Shown here: piece after piece, positions 54,414 through 62,999 of the stretch
Layout: each line of letters opens with the position of its first letter
Numbering within the stretch: position 1 is the stretch's first letter
NCBI GenBank assembly: GCA_964541225.1
Contig: CAZIPN010000003.1
Location: 27,753-91,752 of the forward strand
DNA length: 64,000 nucleotides
Reading direction: 5' to 3'
Origin: CAZIPN01 sp964541225
Lineage (GTDB): Bacteria > Actinomycetota > Coriobacteriia > Anaerosomatales > JAAXUF01
Made by a program: the position numbers and the translations under genes
Notes under the pieces: generated by a model
What the model was told of the DNA's origin: nothing
What the model saw: only the letters and a program-made list of their open reading frames with translations
The model's database searches: none

Positions 54414-55400
54414 CTAATCGCCGTCGGTTTCGTCGTCTTCGTCGGGCTCTTCGTCCTCGTCGCCGGACTCGTCGTCATCGAGTGAGTCATCGTCTTCATC
54501 CTCAGCGAACTCGTCGTCGTCGAACTCATCGTCTTCATCCTCAGCGAACTCGTCCTCATCCTCGTCTTCATCCTCTTCGGACTCCTCCTCCGACGACCCG
54601 TGTCGCGCAACGAAGGCGATGATCGCGATGAGGACCACCAAGAGAATCCCCAGGAGCATCAGAAGGGACGATGATGATGACGCCAACGGCTTAGAGGTTG
54701 ACGCAGCTCCTTGCGTGTAGGAGATCGACAGCGCCAGCTTGGTGCCGATCGGCAGACTCTGAGTTCCGACGTAGTACAAAGACTCGCCGGTCGAGTTGGT
54801 CTCGGGAGATCCAGACGGAGCGGGATCGATCTTGACGTTCGATGCATTCGCCGGGATGCGGACGGCGAACTCCGTTGAAGTGCTCGGCGCCGATTGCACG
54901 AACGACAACTGCGCCGAAACCGCCGCTCCCTTGACCGTCAGAGGACCGGCCACTGTGTCAACCTGCCCGCGACGAGACTGCGTCATCGTGAATTCCGCGT
55001 ACTGTGCTCCACCAACGCCATCGTGAAGCGTGTATGTCCTCTGCGGATCAGCGCTGACATCCCCGCCGAGAACCTCTCCCGCCCACGTGACCATGGCTCC
55101 TGGGGGTATCGGAATTCGCACGCGAGCTGGAAGCGGGACGTCCGGCGACAGGTTGACGCTCATGATCACGATGAGTTTGCCAGGCTGTCCAGGATCCTGG
55201 TTTGGGCCCACTTGAACGCTGAACGGGCCCTGGGCCAGTGGCGCGGGAGTCGCCGCATTGGACGGTGAGGCCGAGACCGACGCGGAAATCGACACCGAGT
55301 CTCCAGATCCCGTGCCAGCTGCAAACGCCGGGGACGAGGCCATCGCCGCGAAGGTCAGCGCGACAACGAAGGCAAGCGCCAAACGCGATCGCCAGCGCAT
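54414..55400 (-). CDS. Exported protein with C-terminal membrane anchor and acidic tail
   Basis: A 328-residue protein I do not recognise. A signal peptide (residues 1-27, ending FAA) and an extracytoplasmic beta-rich domain of about 200 residues are followed by a transmembrane helix at about 245-268 (LLMLLGILLVVLIAIIAFVA). A cytoplasmic tail of about 60 mostly acidic residues (EFAEDEDDEFDDDEFAEDEDD) ends the protein. The topology is signal peptide, outside domain, helix, inside tail. ATG at 55400 has GGAGG seven bases upstream and starts two bases after folD. The acidic tail may bind metal or a basic protein. Confidence 0.8.
   Translation of the reverse strand: MRWRSRLALAFVVALTFAAMASSPAFAAGTGSGDSVSISASVSASPSNAATPAPLAQGPFSVQVGPNQDPGQPGKLIVIMSVNLSPDVPLPARVRIPIPPGAMVTWAGEVLGGDVSADPQRTYTLHDGVGGAQYAEFTMTQSRRGQVDTVAGPLTVKGAAVSAQLSFVQSAPSTSTEFAVRIPANASNVKIDPAPSGSPETNSTGESLYYVGTQSLPIGTKLALSISYTQGAASTSKPLASSSSSLLMLLGILLVVLIAIIAFVARHGSSEEESEEDEDEDEDEFAEDEDDEFDDDEFAEDEDDDSLDDDESGDEDEEPDEDDETDGD
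54487..54554. repeat. Direct repeat in acidic-tail coding region
   Basis: A 29-base unit (TCATCGTCTTCATCCTCAGC...) occurs at 54487 and again at 54526, a 39-base period that encodes the repeated 13-residue acidic block. It probably arose by slippage. Confidence 0.65.
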
Positions 55401-55402
55401 TC

Positions 55403-56257
55403 TCACACCTCCACGCCCGCGAGGCGGGCCGCCGCCTGAGCGGTGTTGAGCACCAGCATCGCGCGGGTCATAGGCCCTACTCCACCGGGAACTGGAGTGA
55501 TCCAGCTTGCCACCGGCTCGACATCTGCAAAATCGACGTCACCCACCATGCCCTCCTCGGTACGATTCATGCCAACGTCAATCACGACAGCACCAGGCTT
55601 CACGAACTCGGCGGTCACCATCTTGGGGCGGCCAACCGCTGCAACCAGAATATCCGCCTCTCGGCACACTGACGCGAGATCAGCGGTTCTACTGTGACAG
55701 ACCATCACAGTGGCGTTGCGCTCAAGCAACATCAGGGCCATCGGCTTGCCGACGATAGAAGAACGGCCAATCACCACAGCCCTCTTGCCTGCGGGATCGA
55801 TGCCGTAGTGGTCCAACATTGCCATGACGCCCCACGGCGTGCATGCGCGAGCCGCCATTACGCCACGTACAAGCTTGCCGAGATTCTCGGGGTGCAGTCC
55901 ATCGACGTCCTTCTCGGCACTCACGCGATCGAGCGCTGCCTCCTCGTCGAATCCTTCCGGAAGCGGAAGTTGCACGAGGATACCGTGGACAGAAGGATCT
56001 GCGTTGTTCTGGTCGATGATGTCATTGAGTTCCTGTTGTGTGATAGTCGCTGGACGTCGGAAGTCCAGTGACCGGATTCCGACCTCCGCACAATCGCGTT
56101 CCTTCATCCGAACGTAGGACTGTGATGCGGGATTGTCCCCAACGAGCACAACAGACAAGCCCGGCTCCACACCGGCGGCCTTCGCGCGCTCGACAAGTGC
56201 TGCCGCCTTCTGCCGAGTGAGAGATGCGACCAGTGTGCCGTCGATGATCTGCGCCAT
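55403..56257 (-). CDS. folD: Bifunctional methylenetetrahydrofolate dehydrogenase/cyclohydrolase
   Basis: FolD of 284 residues, converting 5,10-methylene-THF to 10-formyl-THF. The conserved [15 protein letters not shown] with its catalytic Lys, [12 protein letters not shown], the NADP site [17 protein letters not shown] and the C-terminal [10 protein letters not shown] are present. ATG at 56257 follows GAAGGG. The stop lies two bases before the exported acidic-tail gene start, so the two are co-transcribed, though no functional link is obvious. Confidence 0.96.
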   Translation of the reverse strand: MAQIIDGTLVASLTRQKAAALVERAKAAGVEPGLSVVLVGDNPASQSYVRMKERDCAEVGIRSLDFRRPATITQQELNDIIDQNNADPSVHGILVQLPLPEGFDEEAALDRVSAEKDVDGLHPENLGKLVRGVMAARACTPWGVMAMLDHYGIDPAGKRAVVIGRSSIVGKPMALMLLERNATVMVCHSRTADLASVCREADILVAAVGRPKMVTAEFVKPGAVVIDVGMNRTEEGMVGDVDFADVEPVASWITPVPGGVGPMTRAMLVLNTAQAAARLAGVEV

Positions 56258-56294
56258 GCGGAGTGTCCCTTCGCGCGAATTGTCCGGTACGAGC

Positions 56295-56873
56295 CTACTC
56301 CTTGACGATCTTGAGCAGCTCGCGAAACTCGTCGGTTGCAGCCTCGCCGACCAGTTCGTACATGATCGACTCTGCGACCGTCACTACCGCTCCCGCGCCG
56401 CGCATTCTCTCCAGCGCGATGGCATGACTCGCATCATCGCGAGAACAGCACGCGTCAGCAACGACGTGCACGCCGAAGCCCTCACGAATGCCTGCGAGCG
56501 ACGTCTGGGTAATGCAGATGTGTGTCTCCATGCCCGCGATCAGAATCTGGCGCCTCTCAAGATGAGCCAGCTCTTCTACAAACCCCACATCGCCAAAGCA
56601 GTCGAACGCGACCTTGTCGACCACGCTCACCGACGCCCCTTCGCTCTGTGCGCGCCGAAGAGCCTCAAGCAACACGGGATCGGTATCACCCAAGCCCTTG
56701 GGATACTGTCGTGTCACCACAATGGGCATGCCGACAAGCGCGGCAACTCTCACGAGACGGGCAGACGCTGCAAGGACCTGCTCACGACGGTCCATGGCAG
56801 CGACAAGACGTTCTTGTTCGTCGACGACGACCAGCACGGCGTCATCTCGGCGAGCAACAGTGTCCGGCGGCAT
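56295..56873 (-). CDS. Isochorismatase-family cysteine hydrolase
   Basis: A 192-residue isochorismatase-like hydrolase. The catalytic triad is visible: Asp in VVVDEQERL, Lys in DKVAFDCF, and Cys in THICITQTS. The group includes nicotinamidases and the YcaC-like hydrolases, and the substrate cannot be fixed from sequence. ATG at 56873 has AAGGAG eight bases upstream. It precedes folD by 37 bases and is divergent from the superoxide reductase gene. Confidence 0.88.
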   Translation of the reverse strand: MPPDTVARRDDAVLVVVDEQERLVAAMDRREQVLAASARLVRVAALVGMPIVVTRQYPKGLGDTDPVLLEALRRAQSEGASVSVVDKVAFDCFGDVGFVEELAHLERRQILIAGMETHICITQTSLAGIREGFGVHVVADACCSRDDASHAIALERMRGAGAVVTVAESIMYELVGEAATDEFRELLKIVKE

Positions 56874-56925
56874 ACTCACTACTCCTTGGCGAGGCTCACC
56901 TTGCGATGATGAGCGTTTCAAGCGA

Positions 56926-56954
56926 TTCTAGCTGGCACCCGAGCCGGGTATAAA
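56926..56954 (+). promoter_or_regulatory. Candidate promoter of superoxide reductase gene
   Basis: TATAAA (56949-56954) is preceded by TTCTAG with 17 bases between. It lies about 60 bases before the start. The -35 is weak. Confidence 0.4.
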
Positions 56955-57012
56955 CCGCTCTACCCCCGAACGGCGGGGCCATGTCCGTGAATGACACGAA
57001 AGGTGCGCCGAG

Positions 57013-57360
57013 ATGAACGAGTCCCCAATCCTGGGTGGAGTACACCGCGTCGAAAACCTCGACATTGCTGATGACTTCTCCAAGAAGCACGTCCCATTCA
57101 TAGCAACTGCCCGAGAAGGCGACGTCGTCACCATCACCGTTGAAGTCGGGCACTACGTCGCCCACCCCAATGTCCCGGATCACTGGATCGACCTGATCGA
57201 GATCTTCGCGAACGACGCGCCGATTCTGACGTGCGATTTCGCCGCAGGCGTGGTCGCTCCAAAGGTGACCGCCGTCGCAACGCTCGATCCCAGAACTCGC
57301 ATCACCGTGTTCGAGCGATGTAATCTGCACGGCCTCTGGGTCGCCGAAACCGAAGTCTAG
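57013..57360 (+). CDS. Superoxide reductase (desulfoferrodoxin/neelaredoxin family)
   Basis: A 115-residue class II superoxide reductase (neelaredoxin type, lacking the N-terminal rubredoxin-like centre). The iron ligands are four His and one Cys: KHVPFI, VGHYVAHP, VPDHWI and ERCNLHGLW. It reduces superoxide to peroxide without making oxygen, a typical defence of anaerobes and microaerophiles. It is monocistronic on the plus strand. ATG at 57013 follows AAAGGTG. Confidence 0.95.
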   Translation: MNESPILGGVHRVENLDIADDFSKKHVPFIATAREGDVVTITVEVGHYVAHPNVPDHWIDLIEIFANDAPILTCDFAAGVVAPKVTAVATLDPRTRITVFERCNLHGLWVAETEV

Positions 57361-57374
57361 CTGCCACACAAGCA

Positions 57375-57402
57375 CGGCGCCGGGTCACCGGACTCGGCGC
57401 CG
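57375..57402. terminator. Bidirectional terminator between convergent genes
   Basis: CGGCGCCG occurs at both ends of a 28-base span and pairs with itself across a 12-base loop. It sits between the superoxide reductase stop and the PEBP gene stop. Confidence 0.7.
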
Positions 57403-57432
57403 CAAGCTGCCCGTCGTTGCAGGCGCCTGCTG

Positions 57433-58107
57433 TCAACGCCCGAATCGTCCAGTGCACGTCTGCGAGACGACGACGTGTCCCGCGATCGCTTGGTTGAACT
57501 GCGCCAGCGTCGCGTTGGCCGGCACATCGAGCGTGGGTACGTCGAGCGCATACAGCGTTGCAACGTAGGGATGCGCGCCGGTTCCAGCTGGTGGTTCGGG
57601 ACCCCCATAGCCGACGGACCCATACGTGTTGTGAAGCTCCCTCGCGCCAGTCGGCATGAGCTCCGTGCCTGACGCACCCTCGGGCAGACGCATAGCATCC
57701 GGCGGAATGTCGATGACCATCCAGTGCACCCACTTGTTGGCCGCAGGGGCCTGATCAACCAAGGTGAGCGCGAAGGACTTGGTACCTGTCGGCGCCAGAT
57801 TCCACGAATACGGAATCGAGACGTTGCGGCCACCGGGTATGCCCTTCATCGCGAACCTGGACGGAATAGTCTCGAGCAATCCAGCAGTTTCCGACCCCGC
57901 AACCTCCTGAGCGCGAAACGCTGATGATGTGAGTCCAAGCGACACGGTTGCTGGCCTTCCTGTAGGTGACGCGTTCTCGGCTGCCGACCCACTCCCGATT
58001 GATGCCGACGGCCGAACGGGCGCGCTCGAGGCGCAGCCCGCCATCGCACACACTCCAACGAGAAGTGTTCCCGCGATTGTGATTCCCGCGATACGCTTGA
58101 CTCGCAT
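57433..58107 (-). CDS. PEBP-family (YbhB/YbcL) lipoprotein
   Basis: A 224-residue PEBP-fold lipoprotein. The signal peptide MRVKRIAGITIAGTLLVGVC ends at the AMAGC lipobox, and the start at 58107 is preferred because it gives the normal signal length. The PEBP domain shows VSIPYSWNLAPTGTKSFAL, DQAPAANKWVHWMVIDIPPD (the usual D-P-D near the ligand site is altered), and YGGPEPPAGTGAHPYVATLYALD. Function of bacterial PEBP proteins is uncertain. It converges on the superoxide reductase gene and no ribosome-binding site is strong. Confidence 0.85.
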   Translation of the reverse strand: MRVKRIAGITIAGTLLVGVCAMAGCASSAPVRPSASIGSGSAAENASPTGRPATVSLGLTSSAFRAQEVAGSETAGLLETIPSRFAMKGIPGGRNVSIPYSWNLAPTGTKSFALTLVDQAPAANKWVHWMVIDIPPDAMRLPEGASGTELMPTGARELHNTYGSVGYGGPEPPAGTGAHPYVATLYALDVPTLDVPANATLAQFNQAIAGHVVVSQTCTGRFGR

Positions 58108-58140
58108 CAGACGCTGCTCGCAATCCTGCGACATTGCCTG

Positions 58141-58500
58141 CTAGTTTGCGCGAGCCGGGTCGATGAACTCAAGTACCGCAGAGGCCTGCTCTCGGCGAGC
58201 CCCGGCCTCGATGAGGTAGCCCTCGGCTTGGAAGACGTCGGCTTGGATAAGCAGCGCTTCGGCAACCTTCTGCAGCATGCGGTCGTCGGATGTCGAGACC
58301 TCAAGCAGCGACACCATTGTCTGGGGCGACATGCGCACGAACAGCTCGGCAGGCATCTCGACGGCCAGGCTGATGGCGCCGTTCGTGGCATCGATTGACT
58401 CCTGGGCCGACGCACCCTCGGAGAATCGCTGAGATGCGGCGCGCAAGACCTCGTCCATCTCGGCGATCACTCGAACATCATTGTCGCTTCGGTATTCCAC
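58141..58500 (-). CDS. Small hypothetical protein
   Basis: A 119-residue soluble, helical, acidic protein with no recognised family. The start is taken as GTG 58500 (VEYRSDNDVRVIAEMDEVLRAA) because GGGGG lies six bases upstream; ATG 58506 would place the box against the start codon. It has no signal or transmembrane segment. Leu/Val heptads at about 35-105 suggest a small helical bundle. It precedes the PEBP gene by about 30 bases. Confidence 0.65.
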   Translation of the reverse strand: MEYRSDNDVRVIAEMDEVLRAASQRFSEGASAQESIDATNGAISLAVEMPAELFVRMSPQTMVSLLEVSTSDDRMLQKVAEALLIQADVFQAEGYLIEAGARREQASAVLEFIDPARAN

Positions 58501-58540
58501 GTGCATCCCCCAAGATTCTGATGCATCTGCACCCGTTGTC

Positions 58541-58557
58541 ACGGGGATGTGTATCCC
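58541..58557. terminator. Hairpin GGGGAT-ATCCCC between hypothetical genes
   Basis: GGGGATGTGTATCCCC pairs ends with a four-base loop. It partly repeats the sequence around the next gene start (TTGGGGGATGCAC versus TTGGGGGATACAC), so the leader may also hold a duplicated element. Confidence 0.45.
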
Positions 58558-58590
58558 CCAACTCAATGCGGGTCCACTATCAGAGAAGCC

Positions 58591-59028
58591 TCATCCGTGC
58601 ACGACAAGCGCAACAACCACGCAGATCGCGAGTACGCTTGCCACAACCGACGTGACCACCTTCGTCTTGATGGGAATGCGCTTCGAGAACCACAGAATCG
58701 CCATTCCCGGAACGAAGAAGATCAAGAACCCCAAGACGACCGCAAGCCACGTCACACGAATGTCATTCTCTTGTGAAAGCCCGGCATTGAGATCGGGTTC
58801 CAAGTCGTCGGGCTTGAGCAAGTCAGGGTTGATCTCGCCCAGCCAACCTTTTGGTTCGTTCTCGGGGAGTTCGGCGATTGGGCTCCTCAGCGCCTCTTCC
58901 AGCCCCGACGCGGGCGCACCTCCCAGCTCCGAATCAGGCGTCTTCGCCGACCGCGACGTGGGCGCCTCCGGCCGCTGTGGTCTCTCGGCAGGATCTCGGC
59001 CGACGTCGGGGTCGCGCTCCGACGCCAC
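58591..59028 (-). CDS. Hypothetical two-helix membrane protein
   Basis: A 145-residue protein with a Pro/Glu/Asp-rich cytoplasmic N-terminus of about 90 residues, then two transmembrane helices (about 94-114 and 124-144). No family is recognised. GTG at 59028 starts one base after the ruvB stop, so it is probably translated after ruvB in the same operon. The small, acidic N-terminus could interact with other proteins. Confidence 0.6.
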   Translation of the reverse strand: MASERDPDVGRDPAERPQRPEAPTSRSAKTPDSELGGAPASGLEEALRSPIAELPENEPKGWLGEINPDLLKPDDLEPDLNAGLSQENDIRVTWLAVVLGFLIFFVPGMAILWFSKRIPIKTKVVTSVVASVLAICVVVALVVHG

Positions 59029-59029
59029 G

Positions 59030-60115
59030 TCAGAACAGCCCGTCTTGGGCGGGCGCTCCCGCCGGCGGAGTCACGCCGAGATGCTCGTATGCCCGCACCG
59101 TCGCCTGACGACCCTTCGGCGTGCGCATGAGAAGCCCGAGTTGCAGCAAGTACGGCTCGTAGACATCCTCGAGTGTGTCGGCTTCCTCACCCACCGCACT
59201 GGCAAGCGTGTTCAGCCCCACCGGATTGCCGAGAAACGTCTGCGCGAGCGTCGTGAGAATCTTGTTGTCCATCGTGTCCAGACCCAAGTGGTCGACCTCG
59301 AAGAATGCGAGTGCTTCGGCGGCTATGTCCTCGTCGATCGAGCCTTCGCGACGCACCTGCGCGTAGTCACGCACGCGCTTGAGCAGCCGGTTCGCCAGTC
59401 GCGGTGTCCCGCGGCTGCGCCGCGCGATCTCGGCGGCGCCCGCCTTGTCGACCTCAACGCCGAGAATCCCCGCACTGCGCTCGATGATCGCCTGGAGTTC
59501 CTCGGCCGTGTAGTAGTCGAGCCGAAACGCCATCCCGAAGCGATCGCGCAGCGGGCCCGTAAGCAGCCCGGTGCGCGTCGTGGCCCCTACCAGGGTGAAT
59601 CGTGGCAGGTCGAGCCGTATCGATCGCGCAGCTGGGCCCTTCCCGATAACGATGTCGAGCGTGAAGTCCTCCATCGCCGGATACAGCACCTCTTCGACCG
59701 CCCGGCTGAGGCGATGGATCTCGTCGATGAAGAGCACGTCGCGCTCGTCGAGATTCGTGAGTATGGCGGCGAGGTCACCGGCCCGCTCGATTGCCGGACC
59801 GCTGGTCGTCTTCATCTGCACGCCGAGTTCGTTTGCAACCACTTGCGCGAGCGTGGTCTTTCCCAGCCCTGGGGGGCCCGAGAGCAAGATGTGGTCAAGC
59901 GGCTCGTCGCGGCCTCGAGCGGCTTCGATGAGCACGCTGAGGTTTTCTTTCACGCGCGACTGGCCGAGGTATTCGGCAAGCCGCTTCGGCCGCAGATTGC
60001 GGTCGATTTCCAGGTCATCTTCGATCAGTGACGCCGACACGAGCCTCTCGACATCTACCTCGCGCGCCGCGCCGGAATCGCGTCCGCTGTCGTCAGCTTC
60101 CCACACGGTGCTCAC
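59030..60115 (-). CDS. ruvB: Holliday junction branch-migration helicase RuvB
   Basis: RuvB of 361 residues, the hexameric AAA+ motor. Walker A is GPPGLGKTT near residue 82, Walker B is FIDEIHRL, sensor 1 is GATTRTG, and the winged-helix end has [17 protein letters not shown]. It overlaps ruvA by four bases and lies downstream of ruvC and ruvA in the SOS-type cassette with a LexA box. Confidence 0.97.
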   Translation of the reverse strand: MSTVWEADDSGRDSGAAREVDVERLVSASLIEDDLEIDRNLRPKRLAEYLGQSRVKENLSVLIEAARGRDEPLDHILLSGPPGLGKTTLAQVVANELGVQMKTTSGPAIERAGDLAAILTNLDERDVLFIDEIHRLSRAVEEVLYPAMEDFTLDIVIGKGPAARSIRLDLPRFTLVGATTRTGLLTGPLRDRFGMAFRLDYYTAEELQAIIERSAGILGVEVDKAGAAEIARRSRGTPRLANRLLKRVRDYAQVRREGSIDEDIAAEALAFFEVDHLGLDTMDNKILTTLAQTFLGNPVGLNTLASAVGEEADTLEDVYEPYLLQLGLLMRTPKGRQATVRAYEHLGVTPPAGAPAQDGLF

Positions 60116-60708
60116 ACGCCGCCGCCAAGTCGCCTCAGGGCGTGCTTCAGCAGCCCCTGCGCGTCATCGGCCTCGCCCTCGTAGCCTTTCACCGCAGCTG
60201 CGACCTCAGCCGCCGAGAAACCCATTCCCAGCAGCGCTTCGGTGGTCTCCGCGAGAGCGGCTCCCGATCCTTTGGCCCCCCGCCCGCTCGCAGCGCCTAG
60301 CTCGGGCGCTCCCAGCTTGTCCTTCAGATCGAGGATAATCCGCTGTGCGGTCTTCTTGCCGATGCCGGGCACCGACGAGATCATCGCCACGTCATCGGCA
60401 GTGACGGCCTGTGCGAGCGCATCGGGTGACAGTGCCGACAACGTTGCGAGCGCGACCTTCGGCCCGACCCCGCTGACAGTAATGAGCTGCTCGAAGCTCT
60501 CCTTCTCGGCCTCGTTCTCGAAACCGAAAAGCGAAAGCTCGTCTTCGCGGACGTAGAGGTACGTCCAGGCGGTCACCTCATCGCCCTCAGCGGGCAATCC
60601 GGCAAGCGCACTCGTGGTCATCGCGAGCTTGAAGCCCACGCCTCCTACGTCAAGCAGCGCGTGCGAAGCACCCTTGTCGACGACCCGACCGGTGAGAAAC
60701 GCAATCAT
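60112..60708 (-). CDS. ruvA: Holliday junction DNA helicase subunit RuvA
   Basis: RuvA of 198 residues: N-terminal OB fold ([25 protein letters not shown]), tandem helix-hairpin-helix motifs ([17 protein letters not shown] and [16 protein letters not shown]), an acidic/Gly-rich linker and the C-terminal domain III that touches RuvB ([17 protein letters not shown]). It overlaps ruvB and ruvC by four bases each, so the three are co-translated. Confidence 0.97.
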   Translation of the reverse strand: MIAFLTGRVVDKGASHALLDVGGVGFKLAMTTSALAGLPAEGDEVTAWTYLYVREDELSLFGFENEAEKESFEQLITVSGVGPKVALATLSALSPDALAQAVTADDVAMISSVPGIGKKTAQRIILDLKDKLGAPELGAASGRGAKGSGAALAETTEALLGMGFSAAEVAAAVKGYEGEADDAQGLLKHALRRLGGGV

Positions 60709-61280
60709 CTCGCAGCACCCCGCGCACCAGCGCCGCGACTCGGCGCGTCCGAGGTTTCCGCTGCGCCGCCTACCGAGCGCGCCACTGCGCGTTCAAGTGC
60801 TGCGTTCCCTCTCAGGCGAGCGTGTGTGATGGCTGCGGCGAGCGCGTCAGCCGCGTGATCCGGCTTCGGCTCATGGTCCAGGCCGAGCGTCACACGCACC
60901 ATGTACTGCACCTGCTTCTTGTCGGCCCTGCCCGTGCCAACCACGACGCTCTTGATCTGCACTGGCGAGTAGTCGCCGAGAACAAGCCGCGCGTCAGCCG
61001 TGGCCAGAAGCGCAACGCCACGCGCCTGTCCTGTCGCAAACGCGCTCTTCGTGTTCGCGCCAAAGAACACGCTCTCCACCGCACAGTCACTCGGCGCATA
61101 GCGCGAAATCACATCGCGAACCTCGTCGTGAATTGTTGCGAGACGCTGCGCGAGCTCATCGGTTGCGTGAGTCGCGATGCAGCCGTATGCGATGCACCGC
61201 AGACGCGAGCCATCGGCTTCGACGACACCCCAGCCGGTGCTCGCGAGCCCCGGATCGATGCCGAGGATGGTGACCCTCAC
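60705..61280 (-). CDS. ruvC: Holliday junction resolvase RuvC
   Basis: RuvC of 191 residues, an RNase H-fold dimer that cuts junctions. The catalytic acids lie in ILGIDPGLASTGWGV (Asp near residue 7), AVESVFFG (Glu), and DHEPKPDHAADALAAA (two Asp). GTG at 61280 has GGGAGG five bases upstream. The stop overlaps ruvA. A LexA box 42 bases upstream marks the cassette as SOS-controlled. Confidence 0.96.
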   Translation of the reverse strand: MRVTILGIDPGLASTGWGVVEADGSRLRCIAYGCIATHATDELAQRLATIHDEVRDVISRYAPSDCAVESVFFGANTKSAFATGQARGVALLATADARLVLGDYSPVQIKSVVVGTGRADKKQVQYMVRVTLGLDHEPKPDHAADALAAAITHARLRGNAALERAVARSVGGAAETSDAPSRGAGARGAAR

Positions 61281-61321
61281 GCCCACCTCCCGCCGTCGTT
61301 CGTCCAGCCATCGCCTTCAAT

Positions 61322-61335
61322 CGAACATATGTTCA
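61322..61335. promoter_or_regulatory. LexA (SOS) box upstream of ruvCAB
   Basis: CGAACATATGTTCA matches the Gram-positive LexA operator CGAACATATGTTCG at 13 of 14 bases. It lies just past a TACACT -10 candidate and 42 bases before the ruvC start, in the ideal position to block transcription. Confidence 0.85.
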
Positions 61336-61347
61336 GTGTAGCAGAAC

Positions 61348-61369
61348 GGCCTGACATCATCGCCAGGCC
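61348..61369 (-). terminator. Hairpin after yebC
   Basis: GGCCTG pairs with CAGGCC across a ten-base loop about 35 bases past the yebC stop. The hairpin lies next to the ruvC promoter and could end the yebC message. Confidence 0.5.
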
Positions 61370-61401
61370 GCCAACCCACTCAACATGGCGTGCGCGAACT
61401 C

Positions 61402-62160
61402 TCACTCGTCGAGTGCCGCAGCGATTTCATCGGTGACGTCCATCGTGTGATAGACGTTCTGGATGTCGTCGTATTCCTCGATCCTGTCGACCAAGCGCAT
61501 GACCTTCTTGGCGTCTTCGATACTGATCTCCGTTGGATTCGTGGCCTCCATGACCAGCTCTGAGCCTTTCACGGCCACGCCCTCGGCCTCCAGCGCTTTG
61601 CTCACAGCCATGAGATCTCCGGGTGCAGTCACGACCACCCATTCCTCGTCGCCGTCCTCGAGATCCTCGCCGCCCGCGTCCGCGACGAGCAGCATCAGCT
61701 CGTCCTCATCGGCCATCGCGCTCTTCTCAATCAGGATCTGGCCCTTGCGCTCGAACTGAAATGCCACCGACCCCGTCGCGCCGAGATTCCCGCCCGCTCG
61801 CGTGAAGGCGGCACGGACGTCGGCAGCCGTGCGATTGCGGTTGTCGGTGAGCGCCTCGACGTAGATGGCCACGCCGGCTGGGCCATAGCCCTCGTAAACG
61901 ACCTCATCGTAGCTGGCGGCGTCCGCGCCGGCGCCGAAAGCCTTCGCGATCGCGGTCTCGATCTTGTCCTTGGGCAGCGAGTAGCTCTTCGCCTTGGCAA
62001 TCGCGGCGGCAAGGGAGGCATTGTTCTCGGGGTTCGGATCGCCACCGGTCTTGGCGGCGACGGTGATGATGCGTGTGAGCTTGGAGAACAGCGCAGAGCG
62101 CTTCGCATCGACTGCGCCCTTGCGGTGCTTAGTCGTCGCCCATTTTGAGTGTCCGGACAT
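61402..62160 (-). CDS. YebC/PmpR-family DNA-binding protein
   Basis: YebC/PmpR family protein of 252 residues. The start MSGHSKWATTKHRKGAVDAKRS is the family hallmark, followed by NNASLAAAIAKAKSYSLPKD and YEGYGPAGVAIYVEALTDN. Members act as transcriptional regulators or in translation of proline-rich proteins, which is interesting here given the long Pro-rich genes in the window. ATG 62160 has GGAAGG upstream; the longer frame lacks support. It precedes the ruvCAB cassette, as in many bacteria. Confidence 0.95.
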   Translation of the reverse strand: MSGHSKWATTKHRKGAVDAKRSALFSKLTRIITVAAKTGGDPNPENNASLAAAIAKAKSYSLPKDKIETAIAKAFGAGADAASYDEVVYEGYGPAGVAIYVEALTDNRNRTAADVRAAFTRAGGNLGATGSVAFQFERKGQILIEKSAMADEDELMLLVADAGGEDLEDGDEEWVVVTAPGDLMAVSKALEAEGVAVKGSELVMEATNPTEISIEDAKKVMRLVDRIEEYDDIQNVYHTMDVTDEIAAALDE

Positions 62161-62382
62161 ACGGGGATGTTCCCTTCCTTCGCGCGCGGCTCCCAGGCAC
62201 TTCTTCCCGAGACCCGCGCGGCAGTAGACGCGCGCAAGGATACCACTCGGCTGGGGGGAGAAGCACGTGCGGCCCTGCGCACGCACCGTCCAGCGCGGGC
62301 GCGAAGACCCGTGCGCGGCGCCTCTTCAGCCACCCCGGATTTTCGAGCGAACCGTCGACGCCTGGCCTTGCCGAGCGGGATT

Positions 62383-62961
62383 TCAGGCTTCGCCGACGAC
62401 TTGCTCGATGAAGTAGCGGTGGATGCGAGGATCGCCCGTCAATTCCGGATGGAAGGTGGTGGCCATCAAGCGTCCCTCTCGAGCCGCGACGATGTGCTCC
62501 TCGTGCCGAGCCAGCACTTCGACAGCATCGCCGGTACCTTCAATCCACGGCGCACGAATGAACACCCCGCGATAGGGCTCTCCGATTCCCGCAAACTCCA
62601 GGTCGGCTTCAAAGGAGTCAACCTGACGGCCGTAGGCGTTGCGCCTCACGGCAATGTCCATCAGCTCAAGCCCGCGTTGCCCCTCGATCCCGTCCACGAT
62701 TTCTTTGGCGATGAGAATCGCACCTGCACACGTGCCCCACACCGCCATGCCGTCGCGGTACCGTTGCGCGGTCGGCTGGAAGAAACCGTACGACTCCATG
62801 AGCTTGGAAATCGCCGTTGATTCGCCCCCAGGAATGATCAGTCCGCGACAATCGTCGAGCTGCTCTGGCAAGCGCACAGCAACCGCTCGGCAATCAAGCG
62901 CCTCAAGCGCGATGATGTGCTCGCGAAACGCGCCCTGAAGCGCGAGGACCCCTATGCGCAC
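62383..62961 (-). CDS. pdxT: Pyridoxal 5'-phosphate synthase glutaminase subunit
   Basis: PdxT of 192 residues, a class I glutamine amidotransferase that supplies ammonia to PdxS. The GGEST motif (46-51), the nucleophile Cys in GTCAGAI near residue 79, and the His/Glu pair in FHPEL complete the triad. It begins with GTG 38 bases after pdxS and is followed by about 220 bases before yebC. Confidence 0.96.
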   Translation of the reverse strand: MRIGVLALQGAFREHIIALEALDCRAVAVRLPEQLDDCRGLIIPGGESTAISKLMESYGFFQPTAQRYRDGMAVWGTCAGAILIAKEIVDGIEGQRGLELMDIAVRRNAYGRQVDSFEADLEFAGIGEPYRGVFIRAPWIEGTGDAVEVLARHEEHIVAAREGRLMATTFHPELTGDPRIHRYFIEQVVGEA

Positions 62962-62999
62962 TCAGTGCACCGCCCCGTCAGTTGAATCCTCCGCCGACA

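Noticed and set aside
56896..57375. 159-residue minus-strand frame over the superoxide reductase
   Set aside because: It is the shadow of a gene whose iron ligands and length are unambiguous.
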